Assembly: GCA_029226065.1 (NCBI GenBank)
Contig: JAQXXM010000042.1
Location: 1 to 54,292, forward strand
Direction: 5' to 3'
DNA: 54,292 bases
Origin: Clostridiales bacterium
GTDB taxonomy: Bacteria > Bacillota > Clostridia > UBA1381
Below, piece by piece: positions 24,495 to 33,295 of this stretch (within the stretch, counting starts at the first letter, position 1; every line of letters starts with the position of its first letter). The translations under genes and the position numbers were made by a program. Under the pieces are notes generated by a model. That model had not been told where the DNA came from. It was given only the letters and a program-made list of their open reading frames with translations, and searched no databases.

Positions 24495-25502
24495 TTAATT
24501 GTACGTCAGTCTAAACGATACATTATCTCCCGAATTGTACTTCAAATCACAGTCTAAGCCTACACCCTTGTCATTTAAAGTGTCAATCAACGTGTAAAAA
24601 TCTTCACGTGATGACATATAGTAACCTTCAGCATTCTTAATACCCATTTCGCTCATAGTGCTGACAACTGTACCCATATCTTCACTTTCTACATAGAGAT
24701 AGTCTGACATAACACTCGTAGAACGCTTTGACGGTATGGTATCATAATATCCATAAACCGTAGCCTCTCTTTGATTTGATACGGCATATTCATCAACATT
24801 ATGCGTATTTTCCGTTGTTTCGGCAGGAGCAACCGTCTGTTCAGGTTTTTGTGTAGACTGCGGTTTCTCTGTTGCGTTAGTCGATAAATCAGAATTTTTC
24901 GTTTCTGCCTGTGTTGGAACATAAGCCGTATTCGGCTTTGATGTTGGTTTTGGTGTTTTGTCAGGAACCTTTGTAGGCTTTGGCTCTGCTTTTATTTCAG
25001 GCGCCGCTGCTTCTTTTCCCGAAACAGCTCTGTCTTCTTTTTGAGCCTTTTGAGCAGCTTCTGCTTTTTTGTTTGTCGTATCGGTATCAACTTTCTGCTC
25101 AACAACAGGTGTCGCCTCGTCTGTCGGCACTTCTGTTGTAAGAGTTGTCTCTGTTATAACTCCGTCGGAGCTGTCACCGTCAATATTCTTCTTGATAAAT
25201 CCATTATTGACACCTACCGATATACCCAGCACAAGACATGCCGCAATAGTCGAAAGTATCCTTACATTCGGTCTGAAACGAATAATCGGTTTAGCATCAA
25301 GTCTTGCATTAACCTCACCTATAAGAGTATCAGGGGCTTTAGGCAACGGAATTGACGTTGATATTGACGTTATCGACTTAAAAAACTCAAGCTCACTTTT
25401 ACACTTTTCACACTCTGATGCGTGCTTTTCCAACTCACAACGCTCTGCATCTGTAAGCAATTCATATCTGTCAAGCAACTCGGCAAACTCTGAACAAATC
25501 AT
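24495..25502 (-). CDS. anti-sigma factor with zinc-finger N-terminus
   Basis: 335 aa. The N-terminal ~45 residues form an anti-sigma zinc finger (HASECEKC, the H-x3-C-x2-C motif) that would hold the sigma factor. One membrane span lies near 84-101 (ILSTIAACLVLGISVGV). A long Lys/Thr/Pro/Glu-rich low-complexity stretch (about 115-245) follows. A small folded domain with YLYVESEDMGTVVSTMSEMG ends the protein outside the membrane. It lies 68 nt after the sigma gene and is very likely its partner. The signal sensed is unknown. Confidence 0.88.
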   Translation of the reverse strand: MICSEFAELLDRYELLTDAERCELEKHASECEKCKSELEFFKSITSISTSIPLPKAPDTLIGEVNARLDAKPIIRFRPNVRILSTIAACLVLGISVGVNNGFIKKNIDGDSSDGVITETTLTTEVPTDEATPVVEQKVDTDTTNKKAEAAQKAQKEDRAVSGKEAAAPEIKAEPKPTKVPDKTPKPTSKPNTAYVPTQAETKNSDLSTNATEKPQSTQKPEQTVAPAETTENTHNVDEYAVSNQREATVYGYYDTIPSKRSTSVMSDYLYVESEDMGTVVSTMSEMGIKNAEGYYMSSREDFYTLIDTLNDKGVGLDCDLKYNSGDNVSFRLTYN

Positions 25503-25570
25503 CGTAATTCCTCCTTCCCCTTTAATTTATTTCAAAATATTTTCTATGTTACAATAATTTAGACGATATA

Positions 25571-26146
25571 TTACGAAAAAAGTTCCCGTTTATCAGATAA
25601 TTTTTTGCGTAATGCGTTTCTCGCTCTGTTCAGTCTTGATTTAACCGTTCCAACAGGGCATTTAAGTATCTGTGCTACCTCCTCGTATGATAGCTGCTGC
25701 ATATCCGAATAAATAAGAATTTCTCTATGTTCAAGCTTTAAGCTGTTTATTGCGTCCCACACTGCTTTTTGAGTTTCACTTAATTCTGCCTGTTCTTCAG
25801 GAGACGGTGCATCTGATTTTATTTCATTTAAAGGATTGTTATCAGACTCATCATCGTCAAGGCTCAATACAATATTTCCGTTTTTTTGACGTTTCCTTAA
25901 TATATCATTGCACACATTACGGCATATTACATATAACCACGTAGTAAATGCCGACTGACCTTTGAATGAGGAAATTGACTTATATACCTTTATGAAAATC
26001 TCCTGAGATGCATCTTTTGCATCCTCATAATCTGAAAGCAGGCTGTACGCCATACCGAAAACACGGTCCTGATGTTTTTGCATCAGCAAATTAAACGCAT
26101 CACGATCGCCTTTACGGCACAGCTCAATGATTTCATTATCCGTCAA
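25571..26146 (-). CDS. ECF-type RNA polymerase sigma factor
   Basis: About 191 aa. Region 2 is seen in KHQDRVFGMAYSLLSDYEDAKDASQEIFIKVY and TWLYVICRNVCNDILRK; region 4 in LEHREILIYSDMQQLSYEEVAQIL and GTVKSRLNRARNALRKKL. I chose TTG at 26146: AAAAGGAGG lies 8 nt upstream. A longer frame would start at TTG 26185 without a ribosome site. It lies about 35 nt after aroC and before its anti-sigma gene. An autoregulated ECF promoter was not identified, so it may be read from aroC. Confidence 0.93.
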   Translation of the reverse strand: MTDNEIIELCRKGDRDAFNLLMQKHQDRVFGMAYSLLSDYEDAKDASQEIFIKVYKSISSFKGQSAFTTWLYVICRNVCNDILRKRQKNGNIVLSLDDDESDNNPLNEIKSDAPSPEEQAELSETQKAVWDAINSLKLEHREILIYSDMQQLSYEEVAQILKCPVGTVKSRLNRARNALRKKLSDKRELFS

Positions 26147-26181
26147 TAACCTCACCTCCTTTTGCGAGAATGTCGAGTCTA

Positions 26182-27327
26182 TCAATAATGTTTCAATCTT
26201 TTTTCGTATGCATCATACGATGCCTTTATGTCCTCCATGCAGTCACCGCCGAATTTTTCGACAAATGCGTTTGCTATCTCAAAAGCCACCGCCGCTTCTA
26301 CCACCACAGAGCATGCCGGAACAGCACAAGCATCCGAACGCTCCACTGACGCTTTATGTTCTTTTTTATCTATAATGCTTGCGGTCTTAAGTGGATTATA
26401 TAATGTAGGAATAGGTTTCATTGCCGCACGAACTATTATCGGCTCGCCGTTAGACATTCCACCCTCTATTCCGCCTGCATTGTTTGTTTCACGTCTGAAT
26501 TTGTTTTCGTAGACTATTTCGTCATGCACATTTGAGCCGCAAGTCATAGCAGCACCAAATCCCATACCAATTTCAACGCCCTTTATAGCCTGTACACTCA
26601 TAACGGAGAACGCAAGACGTGCATCAAGCTTTCTGTCATAGTGAACATAGCTTCCAAGTCCTACGGGTACACCCTTTACGGCTGTTTCAACCACTCCGCC
26701 GCATGATTCGCCCGACTTTTTAATGTTATCTATATATTCCATTGCTTTCTTTTCAGAGTCAGCATCACCAAAGCCCACAGGAGAGTCAGCTACACGTGCA
26801 TAAAAGCCATCGCTGTCGGGATTTGCAGCATCCGCAACCTCGCCTATAGATACAACACGGCTGTTAAGAGTGATGCCGAAAGGCTCAATAATTTGACGCA
26901 CCAACGCACCTACCGCCACTCTTGCCGCAGTCTCTCTTGCTGAAGCACGTTCAAGCACGTTTCTCAAATCGTGGTGATTATACTTCATTCCGCCCGATAA
27001 ATCCGCATGTCCGGGACGCGGGAATTCGACCGCTTTTTCACCGTTTGAGCTCTCCGTACCCATTATGTCGCTCCAGTTTTTCCAGTCACGATTTTCTATT
27101 TTTATGGCAATGGGACTGCCGAGAGTTATCCCTCCACGAATACCTGACAAAATCTCGGCGGTGTCCTTTTCAATCAACATTCTTCCGCCGCGTCCGTATC
27201 CTTTCTGACGTTTTGCAAGCTGATTATTTATTTCATCAAGACTTATCCTGACTCCCGCAGGCACTCCCTCAATTATAACCGTAAGACATTTGCCGTGTGT
27301 TTCACCGGCTGTAAAATAACGTAGCAT
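26182..27327 (-). CDS. aroC: chorismate synthase
   Basis: 381 aa. It makes chorismate from EPSP with reduced FMN, the last common step of aromatic synthesis. Motifs are FTAGETHGKCL, FPRPGHADLSGGMKYNHHDLR, RASARETAARVAVGA, and near the end DACAVPACSVVVE. I chose ATG at 27327, with AAAGGA 10 nt upstream; the longer frame from 27357 would start in the promoter. It has its own promoter and is followed by the sigma/anti-sigma pair. No other aro gene is in the window. Confidence 0.95.
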   Translation of the reverse strand: MLRYFTAGETHGKCLTVIIEGVPAGVRISLDEINNQLAKRQKGYGRGGRMLIEKDTAEILSGIRGGITLGSPIAIKIENRDWKNWSDIMGTESSNGEKAVEFPRPGHADLSGGMKYNHHDLRNVLERASARETAARVAVGALVRQIIEPFGITLNSRVVSIGEVADAANPDSDGFYARVADSPVGFGDADSEKKAMEYIDNIKKSGESCGGVVETAVKGVPVGLGSYVHYDRKLDARLAFSVMSVQAIKGVEIGMGFGAAMTCGSNVHDEIVYENKFRRETNNAGGIEGGMSNGEPIIVRAAMKPIPTLYNPLKTASIIDKKEHKASVERSDACAVPACSVVVEAAVAFEIANAFVEKFGGDCMEDIKASYDAYEKRLKHY

Positions 27328-27366
27328 TTGTAATAAATCCTTTCTGAATATACTCATACATAATAC

Positions 27367-27395
27367 ATTTTATCACTTTTTGCGGAATTTTTCAA
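27367..27395 (-). promoter_or_regulatory. aroC promoter
   Basis: The minus strand shows TTGAAA (27390-27395), a 17-nt spacer and TAAAAT (27367-27372), about 35 nt before the aroC start. Confidence 0.8.
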
Positions 27396-27426
27396 CCCCT
27401 TTTGCGAAAAATGGGGCAGTAAGAAA

Positions 27427-27555
27427 GTCGAACAGTCCTGCAGGGATGTGAAAAAATAGTGCAGAACGGACGAAAACCGCCGAATAGCAAGGCTATGAGG
27501 GTTATTCCGAACTATACACGTGTATGTGAGGAACGGTTTTCGTTCGTAGTTTGAC
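27427..27555. other. highly structured non-coding segment, possible RNA or dispersed element
   Basis: It lies in a 352-nt gap between mgsA and aroC and fits no protein gene. It folds as a junction. Closing stem: 27427-27433 with 27549-27555 (7 bp with one G-U). A side hairpin: 27438-27442 with 27460-27464. A 12-bp stem: 27468-27479 with 27534-27545 (one G-U). At its tip are the hairpins 27484-27488/27492-27496 and the palindrome 27514-27525. The aroC promoter lies on its left and the mgsA terminator on its right, so it belongs to neither transcript. I cannot name a family; no clear promoter on the plus strand was found. A small non-coding RNA or a non-autonomous repeat are the options. Confidence 0.5.
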
Positions 27556-27567
27556 GGCATAGATAAA

Positions 27568-27594
27568 AAGAAATCTGAAAACGTCAGATTTCTT
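27568..27594 (-). terminator. terminator after mgsA
   Basis: An 11-bp stem (27568-27578 with 27584-27594) with a 5-nt loop, followed on the minus strand by TTTTTA. It would end the minC-minD-mgsA transcript. A weaker hairpin (27602-27617) lies nearer mgsA. Confidence 0.75.
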
Positions 27595-27679
27595 CAAAAA
27601 TAACTGCTTTAACAGTTTTTATTTATATTAATCTTACCGTCAAACGATCGGTGCTGTTTTTTTACATCCCACACGTTAT

Positions 27680-28084
27680 TTAATCTTTTGGATTTACTAT
27701 ATCACGCCAATCAAGATCGCCTCTGTCAAGGCCTCTTACAAGGACCTCTGCCGTTGCCGCATTTGTAGCGATAGGGATATTATGCATATCGCAAAGACGC
27801 AACAGTGAAAATACGTCAGGTTCATACGATTCCGTCGTCAAGGGGTCTCTGAAGAACAGAACAAGATCTATCTCGTTATATGCTATTCTTGCACCTATCT
27901 GCTGGTCTCCCCCCTGTGGTCCGGATAAAAATCTGTAAACATTAAGCCCTGTGTTTTCTGCTACAACTTTACCTGTTGTTCCTGTTGCATACAATGTATG
28001 TTTTTCGAGTATGCCCTTATATGCGATACAAAATTGTATCATTAGTTCTTTTTTCTTATCGTGCGCTATCATTGCAATGTTCAC
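27680..28084 (-). CDS. mgsA: methylglyoxal synthase
   Basis: 134 aa. It converts dihydroxyacetone phosphate to methylglyoxal and phosphate, a bypass of lower glycolysis. Seen motifs: [34 protein letters not shown] and FFRDPLT with the catalytic Asp. It begins with GTG at 28084, overlapping the minD stop by 4 nt, so translation is coupled. In clostridia it usually follows rodA in the mre-min cluster; here it follows minD directly. Confidence 0.95.
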   Translation of the reverse strand: MNIAMIAHDKKKELMIQFCIAYKGILEKHTLYATGTTGKVVAENTGLNVYRFLSGPQGGDQQIGARIAYNEIDLVLFFRDPLTTESYEPDVFSLLRLCDMHNIPIATNAATAEVLVRGLDRGDLDWRDIVNPKD

Positions 28085-28887
28085 AAGATTCTCTCCCTTC
28101 TTTTACTGTGACTTTTAAAAATCTTTTGCCATAAGGTTTGCGGTTTATCAATATCCATAATATGAATACTCTCACCTGTTATGCGGCGTGCTATATTGAA
28201 AAATGCCTGTCCTGCACCTATTCTGTCTTTCGCAGCTGCTACGCCCTGCGATAAAGCTTTAGCGACTTCGCCGTCCTCAGGTACAATTCCCAGTATCGGC
28301 ACAGACAAAACATCAATACAATCGTCTACATTCATCTGAATTTTATCGCTTATAAGACTTGGCTGAATTCTGTTTAGGACAAGACGTATCGTTTCCACTC
28401 CGCAGTTTTCAAGCCGTTCAATAACACGATCTGCATCTCTTAGTGACGGTGCTTCTGCAAGCGATACTATAATTGCCTCGTCTGCATACTCTGCCGCAAA
28501 CATAAAGCCGTCGCCCATCCCTGCGGGAGCATCTGCCAACACATAGTCAAATCTGGATTTCAAGCCATCCCAAAATTTTCTCGTTCTTTCGCCATCAAAA
28601 TCTGAGGTTGCCTTGGACTGCGGTGCAGCAATAAAATACAGATTTTCACAGCCATAGCTTTTGGTTAATACTTCGTCAATATCCATTTCCGATAAGATAC
28701 AGTCGGAATAATCATAGACAACATTGCTTTCAAGTCCTAAGGCTATATCAAGATTTCTAAATCCTGCATCGGCATCTACCAAAACGGTAAGATAACCCAA
28801 AGACGAAAGCCACATACCGACTTGTGATGTTAAAGTCGTTTTGCCTGTACCGCCTTTACCTGATGCAACAATTATCATTTTGCCCAT
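28081..28887 (-). CDS. minD: septum site-determining protein MinD
   Basis: 268 aa. The deviant Walker A motif [17 protein letters not shown] is at the start, followed by [15 protein letters not shown] and [10 protein letters not shown]. It is a membrane-bound ATPase that places MinC at the poles to block polar septa. The C-terminal residues ([13 protein letters not shown]) form a short basic amphipathic helix fit for membrane binding. A separate promoter sits in the end of minC. No minE follows. Confidence 0.92.
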   Translation of the reverse strand: MGKMIIVASGKGGTGKTTLTSQVGMWLSSLGYLTVLVDADAGFRNLDIALGLESNVVYDYSDCILSEMDIDEVLTKSYGCENLYFIAAPQSKATSDFDGERTRKFWDGLKSRFDYVLADAPAGMGDGFMFAAEYADEAIIVSLAEAPSLRDADRVIERLENCGVETIRLVLNRIQPSLISDKIQMNVDDCIDVLSVPILGIVPEDGEVAKALSQGVAAAKDRIGAGQAFFNIARRITGESIHIMDIDKPQTLWQKIFKSHSKRRERIL

Positions 28888-28984
28888 AATATTCCTCCGG
28901 TATATTCCGAATTTTCAAGACGCTATACATAACACGCATTTTTTATTTTCTAAAAAAAACCAAACTACGCAATTGTATAACTAT

Positions 28985-29012
28985 ATTATACCATATTTTT
29001 TCAATTTGTAAA
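28985..29012 (-). promoter_or_regulatory. promoter for minD-mgsA
   Basis: The minus strand shows TTTACA (29007-29012), a 16-nt spacer and TATAAT (28985-28990). The -35 box lies within the last codons of minC. About 90 nt of untranslated leader follow before minD. Confidence 0.7.
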
Positions 29013-29807
29013 GTCTTCAAATGTAAAATTATCCAACTGAATTTTGTTATTTTTCAACAAAGCAATAGCAGAAACGGGTTCATTGTCCGATTTTTCCACA
29101 ACGTCCTGCTCCGTATTCTTTCGTCTTAGTCTGTCAAAAATACTCTTTTTGACAGTATCTGTATCCTCATTTTCTGCTGTCTCATCAGAATATGTATATT
29201 CTTCTGCTGTTTGAGCAATAGCCAAACCCTCCGGGTGCATATCCATCGCTATTATATACGAGCCGTTATGACCGTTACAGCCTGCATGTGCCGTTCCGTA
29301 AAGACCGCCTATTACTATTATATTGCCCACCGCAATTAACGACGCAGCCTCCTCTACCGAGCCAAGCAAAACAAGGTGTCCGTCGGAGCGAAGCGTTGCG
29401 CCTGATTTTAATACGCCCTGATACAGTCTTGCACGGTTTGAACGGAACACAGATATAAAATCCTCTTTCTGCTCTGTGACAGGTTCATGCTCTTCCTTAG
29501 GTTTCTCCTTGCCCTTTTCTTTGTAAGCAAGCATCCAATCGGTCTGCGGAATGGACTTTTTTAAATCCGACTCAAAGCTTATACGGCATAACGGTAACAA
29601 TCGCATTGTGAGTTCACAAAGCCGTTCTTTATCAGATGCCGACAGACGTCTTCCGCCAAAGCAAATTTTGCAGTCACCATCACCGAAAAAAGCCTTGCTG
29701 TTTATAATTTTATTTTCCAGTTCGTCAAGCAACTCAAATATACCCGCAGTATCGTCAAGATTTATACGTACTCCGTCTGCCATTCCCTTAAACGTAATAT
29801 GTTCCAT
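29001..29807 (-). CDS. minC: septum site-determining protein MinC
   Basis: 268 aa. The N-terminal domain (FKGMADGVRINLDDTAGIFELLDEL, about 1-105) binds FtsZ. The C-terminal beta-helix domain (about 115-210) has the Gly-rich SGATLRSDGHLVLLGSV, AVGNIIVIGGLYGTAHAGC pattern that binds MinD. An acidic tail of about 50 residues follows that is not part of the usual fold. MinC blocks FtsZ assembly at the poles. It lies 37 nt after the PBP2 gene. Confidence 0.9.
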   Translation of the reverse strand: MEHITFKGMADGVRINLDDTAGIFELLDELENKIINSKAFFGDGDCKICFGGRRLSASDKERLCELTMRLLPLCRISFESDLKKSIPQTDWMLAYKEKGKEKPKEEHEPVTEQKEDFISVFRSNRARLYQGVLKSGATLRSDGHLVLLGSVEEAASLIAVGNIIVIGGLYGTAHAGCNGHNGSYIIAMDMHPEGLAIAQTAEEYTYSDETAENEDTDTVKKSIFDRLRRKNTEQDVVEKSDNEPVSAIALLKNNKIQLDNFTFEDFTN

Positions 29808-29844
29808 TTTTTAACCCCCTTGTGCAAAACAGCTATCTGTGTAT

Positions 29845-31917
29845 TTACTGAATTTGACCTACAACACTCTGCTGTGGTTTTTCAGTCTCCCCGCTCTCGT
29901 TATTGCCAAAGAAATATTTATCAAAGACATCTCGTGCAACACGTCCTGCATTTGTTCCGCGCACGCCATGCTCAAGCACAACAGCTACAGCTATCTGCGG
30001 TTTATCAAAGGGAGCAAATGCAATAAATATAGCGTTATTTGCACCTTTTCCAAGCTGTGCCGTACCGGTCTTTCCGCCTACCTGTATGGGGTAGCCCTCA
30101 AAAATAGAGCTTGCACTACCCTCGTCCACAACCTTTTTCATACCGTTTCTAATCATACCCATAGTCTGTTCATCAATGTCTATTTTTTCGACTACATTGG
30201 GTGTGAACTCCTCAACAACAGAGCCATCAACGGATGAACGTATACTGTCTATTAAATTGACTTTGTATCTCGTTCCGCCGTTTGCAATTGTAGCACAGTA
30301 ATTTGCAAGCTGAACGGGAGTAAATAAGCTGTAGGACTGACCTATAGCCGCCTGAAGCGTGTCGCCGCCAAACCAGTCACTGTCGGTAACATTTGCAACC
30401 ACCTGCTCCTTATATTCGGGGCTTGCTATATGTCCCGACGTCTCCTCAGTAAGCTCTATACCCGTATATTCGCCTAAGCCGAATTTTTTTGCATATTCAT
30501 CAAGCTTTTCTATTCCCAACCGTCTGCCAAGCTCATAGAAATACACGTTACATGAATTTTCTATAGCAAGCGTTACGTCCTGCTGACCGTGAGTAGTATG
30601 GTACTCCGACCAAATCCAACAGCTCGGCTGATAGTCTTTATAGTAATCGTATATACCTGTACACGTAATCGTTTCACGAGGTTTAACTACACCTGACTGT
30701 ATCGCCGCAATAGCTGTCAGCGGTTTAAACGTTGAACCAGGGCTATATAGACCTGACACAGCACGGTTAAGCATCGGGTTTGATTTGTTTTTGATAAGCT
30801 CACTGTAAATGTCGTTAAACTGTGACATATCGTATGTCGGATATGATGCAATTGCAAGCGTATCACCGCTGTTTACATCAAGGACTACAGCACCTCCCGA
30901 ATGACAGTCATTGCCTATATTTTTTATTGTATTTTCAAGAGAGTCTTCAAGTGTTTTCTGGAGTTCACTGTCTATTGTAAGCATAACGTAATTACCCGGT
31001 ACCGCCTCTTTTTCTGCGGAAAGCTCAACCTTTTCTCCGCCGATATCGGCATACGCACCTGTCACTCCGTCTTTTCCACGCAAATACTTTTCTGCCCAAC
31101 GCTCTACGCCCTGTTTACCGATTATATCATTAATTCCGTAGCCGTTACTTTTATTCTTTTTATACTCATCGCTTGAAATCTGTCCTACTCTGCCCAATAC
31201 ATGTGTAGCAAATCCGGGATTTGTGTATGTCCTGATATAATCCTCAGTAACAATCGCTCCTTTTATGCTGTCTTTACTGCTCTTAATACGTGTTATTGCT
31301 TCAGCATTTATATCCTCTGCCACCGTCACAGGCGTCACCGCAGAATAGCCTTTTGTATCAGCCTCGTACCGCACGCTTACAATATCTCTTACACGTACGC
31401 TCCCTGCATCTCCCTCTATACCATATATATTACAGTATGCTTTTATTACCTCATCAGCAGACATATCCGAGAATATATATTCACCGTTATATTTATTCGA
31501 CTCAAACCACGCTTTTTTCTCGTCTTTGGTGCTGTTATTATCATTCTTGTCCGTAAACTCAAATTTATATGGCTCCTCCATTGTTATCGGCAGACTGTTC
31601 ACAACAGCATTATCCGTATCATTCAGTATATCAACAATTTCGCCTGCTATACTGTTGATTTCTGCATTATCGGAGGTTGTTTTTTGGAGCTGGAGCGAAT
31701 AGCCGCTCTTATTTGTAACAAGCACGTTGCCGTATCTGTCAAGTATATCGCCTCGGGGTGCTTTTGTAACGACACCCGTTGAAGCACGGGATGATGCAGT
31801 TTCTGCATACATATCACCATTTATTATCTGCATGGAAAAAAGTCTTACCGTAATCATTCCCAGCATCACAATAGCAATTACTTTTAATATGATAAATCTG
31901 TATTTACTGTTTTGCAT
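29845..31917 (-). CDS. mrdA: penicillin-binding protein 2 (elongasome transpeptidase)
   Basis: 690 aa, class B PBP. One N-terminal span (IILKVIAIVMLGMITVRLF) is followed by the dimer/pedestal domain and the transpeptidase domain. The active Ser lies in SPGSTFKP at about 394, the second motif in ENSCNVYF, and KTGTAQLG at about 616. It cross-links peptidoglycan during rod elongation with MreBCD and RodA. It follows mreD by 6 nt. Sporulation-type SpoVD is unlikely, since no PASTA domain is present. Confidence 0.93.
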   Translation of the reverse strand: MQNSKYRFIILKVIAIVMLGMITVRLFSMQIINGDMYAETASSRASTGVVTKAPRGDILDRYGNVLVTNKSGYSLQLQKTTSDNAEINSIAGEIVDILNDTDNAVVNSLPITMEEPYKFEFTDKNDNNSTKDEKKAWFESNKYNGEYIFSDMSADEVIKAYCNIYGIEGDAGSVRVRDIVSVRYEADTKGYSAVTPVTVAEDINAEAITRIKSSKDSIKGAIVTEDYIRTYTNPGFATHVLGRVGQISSDEYKKNKSNGYGINDIIGKQGVERWAEKYLRGKDGVTGAYADIGGEKVELSAEKEAVPGNYVMLTIDSELQKTLEDSLENTIKNIGNDCHSGGAVVLDVNSGDTLAIASYPTYDMSQFNDIYSELIKNKSNPMLNRAVSGLYSPGSTFKPLTAIAAIQSGVVKPRETITCTGIYDYYKDYQPSCWIWSEYHTTHGQQDVTLAIENSCNVYFYELGRRLGIEKLDEYAKKFGLGEYTGIELTEETSGHIASPEYKEQVVANVTDSDWFGGDTLQAAIGQSYSLFTPVQLANYCATIANGGTRYKVNLIDSIRSSVDGSVVEEFTPNVVEKIDIDEQTMGMIRNGMKKVVDEGSASSIFEGYPIQVGGKTGTAQLGKGANNAIFIAFAPFDKPQIAVAVVLEHGVRGTNAGRVARDVFDKYFFGNNESGETEKPQQSVVGQIQ

Positions 31918-31922
31918 AAGAC

Positions 31923-32429
31923 TTAGTTCCTTTCCGATACTATTAGCAGGGTTTTATCTGCAGTGTTCATTATCTTTTTTAAAATAAGGTATATTACGCA
32001 CACCCAGACAACAGTATACAAAGTATTCCATACAGCAAAGTTTGTAATAAAGCCGTATGTCAGCGTTCCGGACACCGCAAAAAACTCGGCGCAGTACATT
32101 AAAAACGCAAAAAATGCCGTCATTGCACCAACACGTATTGTTTTAGGTATAAATTGCATATATGGCATTGCAAGGTATACAGCAACGCCTGCAAGTCCGA
32201 CAAACAAAACGGCTATCGAAAAAACCCGTCCTGTACCTGTGCCACTAAGGATGGCACAAATGATTATTACAGGCGATATTCTCCTGAACCTTCTCTCAAG
32301 AGATGAATATGATACCGCAAAACACATCAAAAGCTCCGGCACATAACCGCTCAAAGACAGTACCGGATAGAATACGTTCTGGATTATATATAAAATAAAT
32401 ATCCATAAAACGAGTTTATAGGTACGCAT
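31923..32429 (-). CDS. mreD: rod shape-determining protein MreD
   Basis: 168 aa with five or so hydrophobic spans (LWIFILYIIQNVFYPVLSL, VFSIAVLFVGLAGVAVYLAM, VGAMTAFFAFLMYCAEFFAV and others). The sequence is weakly conserved, as is usual for MreD; its place between mreC and the PBP2 gene makes the call firm. It is a membrane part of the elongasome. Confidence 0.9.
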   Translation of the reverse strand: MRTYKLVLWIFILYIIQNVFYPVLSLSGYVPELLMCFAVSYSSLERRFRRISPVIIICAILSGTGTGRVFSIAVLFVGLAGVAVYLAMPYMQFIPKTIRVGAMTAFFAFLMYCAEFFAVSGTLTYGFITNFAVWNTLYTVVWVCVIYLILKKIMNTADKTLLIVSERN

Positions 32430-32455
32430 ACGTCATAAGTCCTTTCTATTGTGAA

Positions 32456-33280
32456 TTATCTTTTTGTTCCCACTATAACAAGCACGTGATTAAGCTTTGC
32501 AAAATCAACTGCGGGATCAATCTCAGCATAATTTAATGCTCCCGCACTGTTTGCCGATACATTTACCACAGTTCCTATTACAAGCTCTGGCGGATACATA
32601 CCGCCACTGCCCGATGTTTCTATGACATCGCCCACAATAATCTGCGAGTTTCTGTCTAAAAAAGACAGCTTGCATTTTAAGTCCTCTGCAAGCTTATCGT
32701 CACCTTCGACAAGTCCTGTACCGCCTGTTCTTGATACCTTTATGCCTACTACCGATGACTTGTCAAGAATAGTGGTCACTATAGCATAGCTCGGTCCTGC
32801 TTCTGTAACAGTGCCCACAACACCTTCAGGCGTTATTACGGCACAGCCTACATTTATTCCGCTCATTGTTCCTTTATTTATCTCTATTGCACGATACCAA
32901 TCGCTTTGCGAATACGAAATAACACTTGCCGCTACGGAGGAATAGTCGCCTGTTGATGATTTAAGCTGTAAAAGTTTCTCTAACTCCTCATTTTCCTCTT
33001 TATATGCGCTTACATCACGCACCTCTTGCTTTAGTTTTATAATCTCCGCTTCAAGACGTTTGTTGTCTTCTTTATATGCTCGCATATCCCATATAAAATC
33101 ACGTGCAGACTCTATTGAATGTGCTATATATGCACAGCCGCTTTTTATCGGCGATGCTATTGTATTTACCGCTACACTCACGGGATTATATCCGACAAAA
33201 TGCTCTAACACAAAACATCCTGCCGCAATTGCCGCTATTATAATTACTGTTATTCTCCAATTTTTTGAAAAGAAACTCAT
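32456..33280 (-). CDS. mreC: rod shape-determining protein MreC
   Basis: 274 aa. One N-terminal span (ITVIIIAAIAAGCFVLEHFVG) is followed by a coiled coil (about 65-105) and the two beta-barrel domains, with SGINVGCAVITPEGVVGTV and the GDVIETSGSGGMYPPELVIGTV signature. It links MreB inside to the PBP outside. It lies between mreB and mreD. Confidence 0.95.
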   Translation of the reverse strand: MSFFSKNWRITVIIIAAIAAGCFVLEHFVGYNPVSVAVNTIASPIKSGCAYIAHSIESARDFIWDMRAYKEDNKRLEAEIIKLKQEVRDVSAYKEENEELEKLLQLKSSTGDYSSVAASVISYSQSDWYRAIEINKGTMSGINVGCAVITPEGVVGTVTEAGPSYAIVTTILDKSSVVGIKVSRTGGTGLVEGDDKLAEDLKCKLSFLDRNSQIIVGDVIETSGSGGMYPPELVIGTVVNVSANSAGALNYAEIDPAVDFAKLNHVLVIVGTKR

Positions 33281-33295
33281 TTTTCTATCCTTTTA

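Noticed and set aside
27354-27560. 68-codon frame on the minus strand over the structured element
   Set aside because: It covers the aroC promoter and palindromic stems and has no ribosome site. Both strands of the stems give frames by chance.
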